Below, one piece after another: positions 9,601 through 17,214 of a DNA stretch of 38,880 nt. This DNA is from an uncultured Ruminococcus sp. Its GTDB lineage: Bacteria; Bacillota; Clostridia; Oscillospirales; Acutalibacteraceae. The DNA lies in contig CACWVH010000015.1 of NCBI GenBank assembly GCA_902764235.1, positions 1-38,880 on the forward strand, in the 5' to 3' direction. The stretch's first letter is position 1. Every line of letters begins with the position of its first letter. Position numbers and translations under genes: made by a program. Under the pieces are notes generated by a model. The model ran no database searches. It was not told where the DNA came from and saw only the letters and a list, made by a program, of their open reading frames with translations.

Positions 9601-11115
9601 GAGAGCTGTGTAAGAGCTCTTTCCCGGCTCAAGCACATAATACGCAAATTTATACGGACTGCTTCCGCCTGTTGCTTTTGTATTGATCGTTACTGTATTT
9701 CCCAGAGTAACATAGCTTGCACTCAGGTCAATTGTAATGTCAATGGGAGTTGATACCTCCACCTGAACATTTGACATTGCTATCTTATTGGCTGAATCTG
9801 TTGCTGTTACCCTGACTGTATATACTCCGGCAGCGGTCGGGGTATATACGCATGAGGCTTTGGTGCTTGCAGCCTGTATCACAGAAAAGCTTGATGAGCC
9901 CTGGGGTGCAACTTCAAATTTATATTTTATGGGATCTGTGCCGTTTGCTGCGGTTGCAATAATATTCGCAGCCTGACCTATCTCAACAGCAGGAACGCTT
10001 GATTTTACAGTAACGCTGAAGGATGACGGGTCATTGATTATATTGAAGTTTACAGAAGCGGAAGCACCTGAATATGCTCCGATACCTGTAAGCTTTACAA
10101 CTGCGACACCAACATTAATATTATTGGAATATGAAACCGTATAGTCCTTTCCGACTACAAGCGAAACGCTTTCGGTTGATACTATGCTGACCGAAGGGGT
10201 AATGGCAGTTCCGGTATATATCTGATCCGGAATGCTTCCGATGGTACAGCCGGCAAATGTCTTTGCCACTGCCCTGATAGTAGCAGACGCACTGAGGGAG
10301 GAATCATCCTTGAGCGTCATTTTAATAGTTGCCACACCGGGAGTAATACCTGTTATCGTTCCATCACCGTTAGGCTTGAAAACATTGACATCTGAGGATG
10401 TGATATATGTACTTGTTCCTGAGATATAGGCCTCAGCATCGGGATAGAACTGGTTTGTAACGATAAGACGCATTACAGCATCGCCGCCGCATACGATCTG
10501 GTCGTTATCCTTGAAATTCATTCTTATTTCCTTAAGATACTGAGACTTGCATTTTGTCGGCTGGCTGAATTTGCTTATTGTCTGAGTCAGAACCGCACTG
10601 TCCACAGGATCAGGCGTTTTGTCTGACAGAAGCACAACAATGTATTTCTTTTTCATTACTGTGCAGACACCTACGCCGGCAGATTTGTATGTCTTTGAAT
10701 TGAAATAACTCATATAGACAGAATCATCCTGGAAGGATGTGATAAGTGAGCTGTTATTGGTTACATCATAGCCAACGATAACTCCTCTTTTTTCATCCGT
10801 ATTATCAAGGAAGGATGTTCCGTCGAGATTCTTTTCATCGACATAGACTGAGATTTCGGCTGCTTTTACCATTGCCAGCTCAAGGAGACCGGAGTCCATC
10901 TCCCATGCGGGAAGATCCTTGTTTGCACGGAAATCATTGCACAGATCCAGAAATGACGCAGCTTCCTTGTATTTTCTTGTTACCATTTCAATAGTAATGT
11001 TCACAAGATTGGAGTCTGCGGCATCAGCAGGAACTGCGCTGACTGCAAACACTGACGCTGTGATAAGCAATGAAAGCAGCAAGCTTATTGTCCTTCTGAA
11101 AATTTTAGTTTTCAT
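6682..11115 (-). CDS. Giant secreted protein, CAP-like N-terminus and twelve triple-tyrosine repeats
   Basis: 1477 residues from the ATG at 11115. A GTG three codons upstream lies only 1 nt from the GAAAGG site, while the ATG is 10 nt away. A signal peptide (residues 1-32, ending PADAA) is followed by a ~150-residue CAP-like domain (KYKEAASFLDLCNDFRANKD...AGVGVCTVMKKKYIVVLLSD), a Big-like region, an MBG/cadherin-like region (FAGCTIGSIPDQIYTGTAIT), and twelve repeats of about 90 residues with GGxxPYKYAYYYKRS...W..IGTxF...FTPTAAGTYxVKVxVKD. Repeats 4 and 5 are virtually identical. There is no C-terminal anchor. The same repeat family ends the protein at 191-3511, and the CAP-like start is shared with 3733-6444. 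A surface fibre or adhesin is plausible, but substrate and partner are unknown. Confidence 0.9.
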   Translation of the reverse strand: MKTKIFRRTISLLLSLLITASVFAVSAVPADAADSNLVNITIEMVTRKYKEAASFLDLCNDFRANKDLPAWEMDSGLLELAMVKAAEISVYVDEKNLDGTSFLDNTDEKRGVIVGYDVTNNSSLITSFQDDSVYMSYFNSKTYKSAGVGVCTVMKKKYIVVLLSDKTPDPVDSAVLTQTISKFSQPTKCKSQYLKEIRMNFKDNDQIVCGGDAVMRLIVTNQFYPDAEAYISGTSTYITSSDVNVFKPNGDGTITGITPGVATIKMTLKDDSSLSASATIRAVAKTFAGCTIGSIPDQIYTGTAITPSVSIVSTESVSLVVGKDYTVSYSNNINVGVAVVKLTGIGAYSGASASVNFNIINDPSSFSVTVKSSVPAVEIGQAANIIATAANGTDPIKYKFEVAPQGSSSFSVIQAASTKASCVYTPTAAGVYTVRVTATDSANKIAMSNVQVEVSTPIDITIDLSASYVTLGNTVTINTKATGGSSPYKFAYYVLEPGKSSYTALASYGTLQTLTYTPSAVGTYQVRVDCKGSNDIIASKSSAFSVSSSAISNTSTVSASEVTAGTAVTLYGKASGGVSPYTYAYYYKKSSDSSWTSIGTVYGSSTSQKFTPTAAGTYNLKTIVKDNGGKTAEKTFSLTVKEKAADLANSSTVSPTTVTTNNSVTMTGKATGGTTPYKYAYYYKLSSASTWTTVGTEFGTATSATFKPTSAGTYNVKIIVKDNAGTTAEKTFTVTAKNALANSSTVSPTTVTTNNSVTMTGKATGGTTPYKYAYYYKLSSASTWTTVGTEFGTATSATFKPTSAGTYNVKIIVKDNAGTTAEKTYTVTAYTPLVNSSSISSTKQPAGIALTLTGKASGGKTPYKYAMYYKRTENSKWNVVGTEYGTATSGSFTPVSAGTFDIKINVKDGNGTVTQKTFTFTATAALANNSSINANKLPAGNKVIVTAAASGGTSPYTYAMYYKRTENSKWNVLGTEYGTATSGTFTPVSSGSFDIKVKVKDKNGTIAEKSFVFTAAEPLVNSSTVNTTKLVLGNKLTMTGAASGGTAPYKYAFLYKRSTSSSWVTIGTAYDGTTSAGFTPTALATYDVKVNVKDSTGGVTAKTFTVTTADLVNSSLINYSKVGVGTAVTLKGKASGGNSDYKYAFYFKRSTNTSWNTIGTAYDGTTSTTFTPTAQATYNFKISVKDAKGFVASKTFKMTATDLQNTSSLSYSKVGVGTTIDIKGAASGGKASYKYSYYFKRSTNTSWNLIGTEFTSESSVSFKPTAQASYNIRVIAKDANEAVAVKTLTLTATDLENKSVVNYSKVGIGTSVTISGKASGGKASYKYAFYFKRSANTSWNLIGTAYDGSTVASLTPTAAADYDIKVIAKDANSAVSVKTMKITATTLANKSTISASTVKAGTKVTISGKASGGKSPYTYAFYYKRSENTKWNVIGTEFSSTASASFTPTAAAGYTIRVIVKDADGTVAVIPLTLKST
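8633..9177. repeat. Recent 279-bp tandem duplication inside the triple-tyrosine array
   Basis: Two consecutive copies (about 8633-8898 and 8912-9177) repeat with a 279-bp (93-codon) period. Over the comparable ~250 bp they differ at about nine positions, mostly synonymous, so the encoded repeats are almost the same. The other ten repeats are far more diverged, so this is a recent in-frame duplication. Confidence 0.9.
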
Positions 11116-11141
11116 TATGCTCACACCTTTCTTTATAACAT

Positions 11142-11170
11142 ATTTTACTATATCGCTCTATATTTTACAA
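11142..11170 (-). promoter_or_regulatory. Probable promoter of the twelve-repeat protein gene
   Basis: On the minus strand, TTGTAA (11165-11170), a 17-bp spacer and TAAAAT (11142-11147) lie just upstream of the GAAAGG ribosome site. The leader would be only about 20 nt. Another TTGTAC-based promoter slightly upstream is also possible. Confidence 0.5.
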
Positions 11171-11278
11171 GATTAATTATTTCATTGTACAAATTTTTGT
11201 TGAGCATTAATAAATCAACCTTGATTTTTTAAGCTTTTCAACTAAACATACTATATGCTGTTTTCTCAGCGATACAAT

Positions 11279-11311
11279 GCGGTCCGATCACGATGAGCGT
11301 GACCGGACCGC
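11279..11311 (-). terminator. Hairpin after the GGDEF gene
   Basis: The arms GCGGTCCG/CGGACCGC with inner TCACG/CGTGA give a strong stem 28 bp past the stop codon. The minus-strand flank (CATTGTATCG) has no real T run, so it may be a terminator with a weak tail or an RNA-stabilising hairpin. Confidence 0.5.
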
Positions 11312-11338
11312 CATAATAAGCTTTATGATTTTTTCGTA

Positions 11339-14300
11339 TTACAGCTTACAGCCGTTTTCTGTTTCATCAGTCCATATTGAATAATTTGATTTGCCGCTTT
11401 TCTTTATTGCATAAAGCATTGTATCAGCGTGCTTCAGAGCAGTATTCATATGAGTCTGATCGTAAATATCCATGCCGGCAATACCTATCGAGCATGATAC
11501 TCTGTGATTCTCCGGAACATCTGTTTTCGCATGGATCGTAGATTCAATAACAGGTATAAAGTATTTATTCTCTTCGATACCCTTATAGACAGCCTTTGCA
11601 ATACTTTCTCCCACATCTACACCATAGCCGGGCAGAACTATTACAAATTCATCACCGCCGTATCTGACAATATATCCCTTTGTACCCACGACCTTTTCAA
11701 ACAGTCTTGAGAAAGCGATGAGTATCTCATCACCTACGTCGTGACCGAAGGTATCATTACAGAATTTGAAATTATCAAGATCAAGATAAATAACCGTCGC
11801 ATGGATATCATCACGCTTGCCGGCTGAAACAAGTGCTGTGAAATCGTCTATCTTCTTTGTAAAGCCCTGTCTGTTGAAAAGACCCGTAAGCAGATCTGTA
11901 ACCGCACTCTGCTGAAGCTTATGGTTCATTTCATTGATCTCGTCACGCGCTTTAAGTCTGTAAATCGTATCATTCATCTGACGAAGAGCGAATTTAAAGA
12001 TAGTAAGATCATTCCTGTTGAAGAAATTTATGCCGCCTGTCATATTTTCATGCATCTCAATACATGAAAGCATATAGCCTGAAAGCTCATCGCCCTGTGT
12101 AACAGGAACGCAGACGAAGGAAACTATATTATTCACTCCGAAAAGCCTGAGTATCGGTGTATACTCATAGAATTCACGGTCAAATCTGGAAGCCACGAAT
12201 TCCTTTTTATGTCTTTTCAGATATGCTGTAGCCTCAGCTATCATTTCATTTGTAAATTCAAGGTCTCCGCTGTTATAGCTGATAACAGGCTCACCATTGA
12301 TGACATCAACATAAAGAATATAATCAACATTATAGTTATTCTGCATGGTTATCATTGAGTCCTCAATGATAGTAGTACAGGTTGATGTGGATTTGTTAAG
12401 CATATCCTGCCATGCAACAAGGAAGTTCAGACCCTTGGTCTTTTCAGAAAGAAGCATCTGCATCTCTGAAAGCTGTGCAAGCTCCTCGATCTGGTATTTA
12501 TTGATATTTTTAAGCGGAAGCTCAATATGCTTTTCGATAAGGGACTGATGGTGAAGCTTTGCGAAAAGCCTTTCCTCCTTATGCTTATATCCGTTCTTAT
12601 TACAGAACTCGATCGCAGCGTTCAGTATATCCTCTGCATCGTCAGGTCTTTTCAGAGTCATGAACATATCATACTGTTCCTCAGCGAACATTGCATAAAC
12701 GAAGAAATGAAGTCCCTCTGTCCTCATCATATGGAATTTTGCCTTATCCATATATTCCTGTGCAAGAGTGATATTATCAGACTTTTCCAGCAATGCACTG
12801 ACAAAATAGTAGAAGAACATATCATCGTCCCAGAGAAAATAATTCGGCTCGCCGTCACTGTGAAGCAGATGATACAATACTCTTTCCATCTTATTGAGGT
12901 AAAAATGCGCATTATATTCAATACCCATTTTATAGCTGCAATATACGATCATACCATAGACCTTTGAAATATTACAGATCCTCATATGGTGCATCTTGAT
13001 TGAATCAAGTATCTTCAGAACATGAAGAAGATGATTATAAGCTATTTCAAAATTACCTGAAAGTATCGCATTAGTCGCCATATTATACAGTGTTTCAGCA
13101 ACATCATACGGTCTTTTCAGCTTATAGAAGAGATCAAGAGCCTGATTGAAATAATCATTCGCAAGAACAAACTGCTCGCTTACGATCCTGTTGAAGCCAA
13201 GACCGTTATAGATCTGAGCCTCCTCATATTTATCGTTCTGACCCTCGATGATCTCAAGACATTTCTTATAATAGTAATCAACAAAGGTAAAATAGCCGTA
13301 GCCCTGAGCAAGGAATACATTCTTTTTCCATGCCGCTATCATAAGGCGCTCATTTTTAAGCATTCTGGCAATTTCCATTGCCTCGGCAAAGCTTTCATTA
13401 TTTTCGCAGGTCTCAATATCGCCGGAAAAATATTCCTTTCTGTTGCCGCAGCCATAAAACATTATATGTGCAAGATGATTATACATCTTATATTTGATAG
13501 CCTTTTCCTTAAAATCCGCTATACTCTCTGTTTCATCAATACGATACCACATATATTGTGTCCAGCCGTCAAGCATACAAATATAATCGAGCATCTGAGA
13601 ATATACCTGGAATTTTTCAGAGCCGCTTTTCTTTGCGATCTTCATACACTTGTCGCAGTTCTTTCTCGCAAGAGCAGGCTGTCCGCTGTATACCTCACAG
13701 ATTGTAAGAAGCGAATGATAACGGAAGGTATATTTGATATTCGGATGCTTGTTATTTACATTTTTCAGCTTATCACACATAATAAGTGCAGTGGTATAGC
13801 TTTTATCATAGATCGCAGCAGTTGCATACATAATGTAGAACTGTGCCAGTATCTTCGTATTAAGATTGATCTTATCGCCTATCAGTCTGTTATGCACTAT
13901 CTCAAGATAATACATTGCCTGCTTTGTCGCAAGAGACAATACCATATTGTTGATCTTTGAAAGATATTCCTTGAAATCATGGAGCACAGGCTCAAAGGAT
14001 TCTATAATATTTACATCGGCCTGCGGATCCTGCATATTCCAGTCCAGCATATAGTTAAGATCCTCTATTTCATGTACAAGCTCGGACCAGACCTCAAGGG
14101 TATATGAGGGGGCAACATATGCCTCATTGTAATTTGCAAGCAGGGAAATATTATTATAGCTCTTTGCGATAAAACGGTACAGGAAATTCAGTGTGCTGTT
14201 TTCAGCAAGATGAAGTCTGTTCAGAACAAGGAACAGTGTATGCTCCTTTGAAATATACGAAAGAATACTCACAAGAGAATTTGCAAACATCTTTCTTTCG

Positions 14301-14686
14301 TAATCAACCTCACCTACAAGTATTTCCTCTTCACGCTCACATTGTCCCGTGGTGATATAGGAACGTATCGTAGAACGGCTCAGATAATAAACATCACAGG
14401 CATCAAGGAATTCTTCAGGCGAAATCTGATAATAATACTTGTAATAAAGCTGCTTTATCCACCCGAGGAACGGTTCATATGCCTCCTGCATTTTATTTGC
14501 GCTGAATTCATGATACAGAAGTTCAATATTGCTGGTGCTTTTTCCCACCGCATCCTGAATAGCTTCTATCGGAACATTCAATGTATTGTAATGCTTCACA
14601 AACAGAATACTGCTGTGTCTTTGCTCCAGACCATGTATTATAGAATCTACAATCTTCCTTGTATATAACTGAGAACAAGATTCCAT
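11339..14686 (-). CDS. Large GGDEF regulator with degenerate STAND/AAA-like and TPR-like regions
   Basis: A predicted cytoplasmic diguanylate cyclase of 1115 residues. The C-terminus (about 925-1100) is a complete GGDEF domain: LTGLFNRQGF, DLDNFKFCNDTFGHDVGD and active-site RYGGDEF near residue 1010. The inhibitory RxxD site that normally precedes the motif is replaced (GTKG), so product feedback is probably lost. Before it is a GAF-like segment (about 750-910) ending FNRNDLTIFKFALRQM. The middle (about 270-730) is helical with TPR-like repeats (YNGLGFNRIVSEQFVLANDYF). The first ~230 residues resemble MalT/AAA_16-type STAND ATPases: FLVLNRLHLAENSTLNFLYRF matches the Walker B region, but no GxxGxGK P-loop is present and the usual acidic pair is lost. 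Start: ATG with a G-rich site (GGGGGG) 5 nt upstream. No transmembrane segment. The input signal is unknown. Confidence 0.88.
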   Translation of the reverse strand: MESCSQLYTRKIVDSIIHGLEQRHSSILFVKHYNTLNVPIEAIQDAVGKSTSNIELLYHEFSANKMQEAYEPFLGWIKQLYYKYYYQISPEEFLDACDVYYLSRSTIRSYITTGQCEREEEILVGEVDYERKMFANSLVSILSYISKEHTLFLVLNRLHLAENSTLNFLYRFIAKSYNNISLLANYNEAYVAPSYTLEVWSELVHEIEDLNYMLDWNMQDPQADVNIIESFEPVLHDFKEYLSKINNMVLSLATKQAMYYLEIVHNRLIGDKINLNTKILAQFYIMYATAAIYDKSYTTALIMCDKLKNVNNKHPNIKYTFRYHSLLTICEVYSGQPALARKNCDKCMKIAKKSGSEKFQVYSQMLDYICMLDGWTQYMWYRIDETESIADFKEKAIKYKMYNHLAHIMFYGCGNRKEYFSGDIETCENNESFAEAMEIARMLKNERLMIAAWKKNVFLAQGYGYFTFVDYYYKKCLEIIEGQNDKYEEAQIYNGLGFNRIVSEQFVLANDYFNQALDLFYKLKRPYDVAETLYNMATNAILSGNFEIAYNHLLHVLKILDSIKMHHMRICNISKVYGMIVYCSYKMGIEYNAHFYLNKMERVLYHLLHSDGEPNYFLWDDDMFFYYFVSALLEKSDNITLAQEYMDKAKFHMMRTEGLHFFVYAMFAEEQYDMFMTLKRPDDAEDILNAAIEFCNKNGYKHKEERLFAKLHHQSLIEKHIELPLKNINKYQIEELAQLSEMQMLLSEKTKGLNFLVAWQDMLNKSTSTCTTIIEDSMITMQNNYNVDYILYVDVINGEPVISYNSGDLEFTNEMIAEATAYLKRHKKEFVASRFDREFYEYTPILRLFGVNNIVSFVCVPVTQGDELSGYMLSCIEMHENMTGGINFFNRNDLTIFKFALRQMNDTIYRLKARDEINEMNHKLQQSAVTDLLTGLFNRQGFTKKIDDFTALVSAGKRDDIHATVIYLDLDNFKFCNDTFGHDVGDEILIAFSRLFEKVVGTKGYIVRYGGDEFVIVLPGYGVDVGESIAKAVYKGIEENKYFIPVIESTIHAKTDVPENHRVSCSIGIAGMDIYDQTHMNTALKHADTMLYAIKKSGKSNYSIWTDETENGCKL

Positions 14687-14737
14687 AATGACCCCCCATC
14701 TTTCTGATATCTAAGTTACTCAAACTTCCTGCTTGAT

Positions 14738-14743
14738 ATTATA
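14738..14743 (-). promoter_or_regulatory. Candidate -10 box for the GGDEF gene
   Basis: A minus-strand TATAAT lies about 50 bp upstream of the ATG at 14686. No convincing -35 is seen at 16-18 bp, so an activator may be needed or the match may be chance. Confidence 0.35.
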
Positions 14744-14772
14744 CTGTCAAAATAGTCGGCTTATTGTCAGGC

Positions 14773-14817
14773 GTTTTCTTTTTGCCGCCCGCCTCCGGCG
14801 GGCGGCAAAAAGAAAAC
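14773..14817. repeat. Perfect 21-bp inverted repeat, GC core with inverted T/A flanks
   Basis: Arms at 14773-14793 and 14797-14817 are exact reverse complements around a 3-nt loop. The core is GCCGCCCGCC/GGCGGGCGGC with CTTTTT on the left and AAAAAG on the right. This is opposite to an intrinsic terminator, where A precedes and T follows the stem, so no T run follows the hairpin on either strand. It lies upstream of the GGDEF gene. Confidence 0.9.
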
Positions 14818-15374
14818 AGCCAAAGTTGTTGAAAGTACGATTAATGTCTGGATTGAACAGTAAAATGGTATGGGAAGCTTAAGTAAATTATAATAATGAC
14901 ACTATCTTTCCGGACATATTGCATTAAGATCATTCTGAAAATCAATAATATAAGAGCCTTGTCCTGTCAGTCAGAACTCAGGACAGCTCCGATAAAAATA
15001 TGTATTCACATTCACTGTTTCCATTATATCAAATACGACTATTTTTTTCAATATTTAAAATGTAATTTGTTGTATTTATATATCAATAATATTATCTCAG
15101 AAACCCCATTATTTTTCTTTGAGCTGATAAAAATCACTGTTTTACCAAACAATCAGTTTTATTCCGAAAAAAATACTATATTTAATATTATCCGATAAAA
15201 AAATATATATTAATGCAACACAATGTAAATTATTTGTTAATTTTTTTATCAACAGAATATATAAGCGTTTTTATTTTTTGTAGAATATGATATAATTCAT
15301 TTGAAAGTAAATGATAATCTTTTGTTTTAAGACAGAATGATGCATTAATATGACGATCGGCATAAATCACAAAG
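14818..15374. other. AT-rich intergenic region
   Basis: The region separates two divergent genes. It holds a moderate hairpin at 14954-14989 (GAGC...GTCCTG/CAGGAC...GCTC) and a TATAAT at 15291-15296 that could be the -10 of the plus-strand gene, though no clear -35 precedes it. A 100-codon open frame at 14896-15198 has low-complexity composition and no ribosome site; it is judged chance. Confidence 0.5.
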
Positions 15375-15383
15375 GTGAATGAA

Positions 15384-17069
15384 ATGGATAAAAAAGAAAG
15401 ATTATTGAAGAAAGCATTATCCGGCGATACAGCCGCAAAGCAGAAGCTCAGAGATATGTATGAGGGTGATATACGCTTTATTTGCAGCTGTCTTATGGAC
15501 GACAGGGACAATGCTGAAAAAACAGGCAACTGGGCACTTAATACCCTGGATACAGACAGCAGTAAAATAAGGACTGTTGATGAATTCACCCGTGCGGCAA
15601 GACTTTCCGCTGTCAGCGCAGCACTGAAAAGCGACAGCGCATCTGTCCCGGCAGCGGTACAGGAAGAAAATACAGTCCTGCCTGTCCTTGACAAAACAGT
15701 TATGCTTCCGGAGGCTGCCATGAAGGACGAAGCCGTTCTGTCTCATGCCGGAGAGCTTATGTATTATTGTACCGGAAATTACGAATACCGGTTTTTCATT
15801 CTTTTCTATTACTGCCACCTTGAAATACAGGAGATCGCACAGCTGTACAAAACTGATATCTATACTGTCGCAGCAGGGATATCAGATGCGGAAAACGGGA
15901 TACGCAGTTCAGTGCAGACTATTTCACCCGATTCAAGCAAGGTATATGAAACGGATTTTTACCGGCTTACGGAAGCCGTTGCAGCAATAAGACCGGCAGA
16001 AAAAAAGCAGCGAAAGCCTGTGATGAACCCTCGTACCAAAAAAATAGCAGGTATAGCTGCGTTTTGTGCAGCAATGCTGCTGATAGTCTTCGCTATATTC
16101 TTTGCAGCCTTCAGAAACGTAAATAACGAAGATAACGAAGATAACGAAAATAAAGAAACGGCATATTATCTGAAAAGCGACCACAGAAATAACAACGAAA
16201 TACTGACAGAGGATCATTCATCAGGAAGTCTGCTTTATAACTACCTCATTACAAACAGAACGGTATCACTTTCCGAAAGCGGTCTGTCCGGCGATGGATT
16301 TGTCGTGGAGTCAGATAAAGCGACGCTGCTTGAGCTTATAGTCATTGATTCAAGCTCGGAGCTTATAAATTCCGGTCAGCTGGAGATCACATTCTCGGAC
16401 GGCAGTCCCCTGATCGAAAACGGAAAAAGATTTTTCACACAGACCGTCTATCCCATCGACGAAAGAACCTTTCTGATACGTATATATGCTCCGGGATATT
16501 ATTCTCCCGATCAGTTCAGCATTGATCTTTATATGTACGGTCTGAAGGATTCATCATACATCCTGCCTGACCGGATCACAGGCATCAGGGATATTTCCGG
16601 GCTCAATATTATCAGCGATAATAACCAGACAAACAAATCTGCACAAGAGCATGGCATCATCGCCCTTCACAGCGGTTCAGTCGGAAAGGAGCTGAACTAT
16701 TATTATATAGAAAGCTCATTATCATATATCACTGAATCAGACGAAAACATTGTTCTCGGAACTGCTGAGCTTACTCTTCTGCCGATCGGCAGCAAATACG
16801 GAAAACCGGATGAGGATAGTTTTACATTTGAACTCGGACAGTACCCTGAATCATCAGCAGCTGACAAAAAAATCGAAACGAAATGTATTCTTTCCCCTGA
16901 GACTGATTCCGACACACTTCCGTATATTACAAAGCTCGTTTTTGATATTTCTATGAATTTCCCCGACTCCTCCGAGGAAAACAAAGCGGCTGCCGAGGAT
17001 ATTTTAAGAGGCTGTTTTGTTTATAATAACCCGGACAGTCCGCTGAGAATAGAGCTTGAAAGATATTGA
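15384..17069 (+). CDS. Membrane protein with sigma-70-like cytoplasmic N-terminus
   Basis: 561 residues. A GTG nine bases upstream is in frame, but the ATG at 15384 is 8 nt from AAAGG and is preferred. Residues ~1-60 (KKALSGDTAAKQKLRDMYEGDIRFICSCLM) look like an ECF sigma region 2, and ~140-180 (EIQEIAQLYKTDIYTVAAGISDAENGIR) look like a region 4 helix-turn-helix. The key charged and aromatic positions are poorly kept, so a working sigma factor is doubtful. One transmembrane helix lies at ~221-243, followed by an Asn/Glu/Asp-rich linker and a ~300-residue external part with no family I recognise. It may link an extracellular signal to a cytoplasmic sigma-like partner domain; that is inference. 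It is convergent with the DUF4340 gene and shares the terminator at 17120-17167. Confidence 0.82.
   Translation: MDKKERLLKKALSGDTAAKQKLRDMYEGDIRFICSCLMDDRDNAEKTGNWALNTLDTDSSKIRTVDEFTRAARLSAVSAALKSDSASVPAAVQEENTVLPVLDKTVMLPEAAMKDEAVLSHAGELMYYCTGNYEYRFFILFYYCHLEIQEIAQLYKTDIYTVAAGISDAENGIRSSVQTISPDSSKVYETDFYRLTEAVAAIRPAEKKQRKPVMNPRTKKIAGIAAFCAAMLLIVFAIFFAAFRNVNNEDNEDNENKETAYYLKSDHRNNNEILTEDHSSGSLLYNYLITNRTVSLSESGLSGDGFVVESDKATLLELIVIDSSSELINSGQLEITFSDGSPLIENGKRFFTQTVYPIDERTFLIRIYAPGYYSPDQFSIDLYMYGLKDSSYILPDRITGIRDISGLNIISDNNQTNKSAQEHGIIALHSGSVGKELNYYYIESSLSYITESDENIVLGTAELTLLPIGSKYGKPDEDSFTFELGQYPESSAADKKIETKCILSPETDSDTLPYITKLVFDISMNFPDSSEENKAAAEDILRGCFVYNNPDSPLRIELERY
16125..16151 (+). repeat. 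Nine-base tandem repeat in the linker
   Basis: AACGAAGAT occurs twice in a row, then once as AACGAAAAT, encoding the NEDNEDNEN linker just outside the membrane helix. Copy-number change would alter linker length without shifting frame. Confidence 0.8.
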
Positions 17070-17119
17070 TTATCATAATTATTTAAAGTTTCGTATGAGA
17101 ATGACATATTCAAAAATAT

Positions 17120-17167
17120 CCGGGCAGCCATGTTCCATAAACGGAACGGCTGCCCGGGTAATTTTTT
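17120..17167. terminator. Bidirectional terminator between convergent genes
   Basis: The stem CCGGGCAGCC...GGCTGCCCGG with inner TTCC/GGAA is followed by six T on the plus strand (17162-17167). On the minus strand it is followed by ATATTTTTG. It serves the gene ending at 17069 and the leftward gene ending at 17211. Confidence 0.85.
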
Positions 17168-17214
17168 AAGGAAGTACTGAGCCGCAAGGCGTGATTTATT
17201 CAGTGATTCCTTAA
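17166..17214. mobile_element. 49-bp TIR element (short member of a TTAAGG family)
   Basis: It begins TTAAGGAAGTACTGA and ends with the reverse complement of TTAAGGAATCACTGAATAA, so the first 15 bases of the two ends match at 13 positions. The same ends delimit 23213-23340 and, with TTAAGGCA variants, 32642-32713. It has no coding capacity. Its right end supplies the TAA stop of the DUF4340 gene at 17211-17213. It is best read as a miniature inverted-repeat element, here internally deleted. Confidence 0.65.

Noticed and set aside
6682..11115. CRISPR-like array from the regular repeats
   Set aside because: The repeats are 270-280 bp coding units with continuous reading frame, not short repeats with unique spacers.
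11116..11338. Cyclic di-GMP riboswitch next to the GGDEF gene
   Set aside because: I see no GEMM-type conserved core in this or other leaders; only a simple hairpin.
14773..14817. Intrinsic terminator
   Set aside because: The T and A tracts are on the wrong sides of the stem for either strand, and no T run follows it.
14896..15198. 100-codon plus-strand ORF in the AT-rich spacer
   Set aside because: It has no ribosome site, a composition dominated by Ile/Asn/Tyr/Phe as expected from AT-rich noncoding DNA, and no recognisable family.
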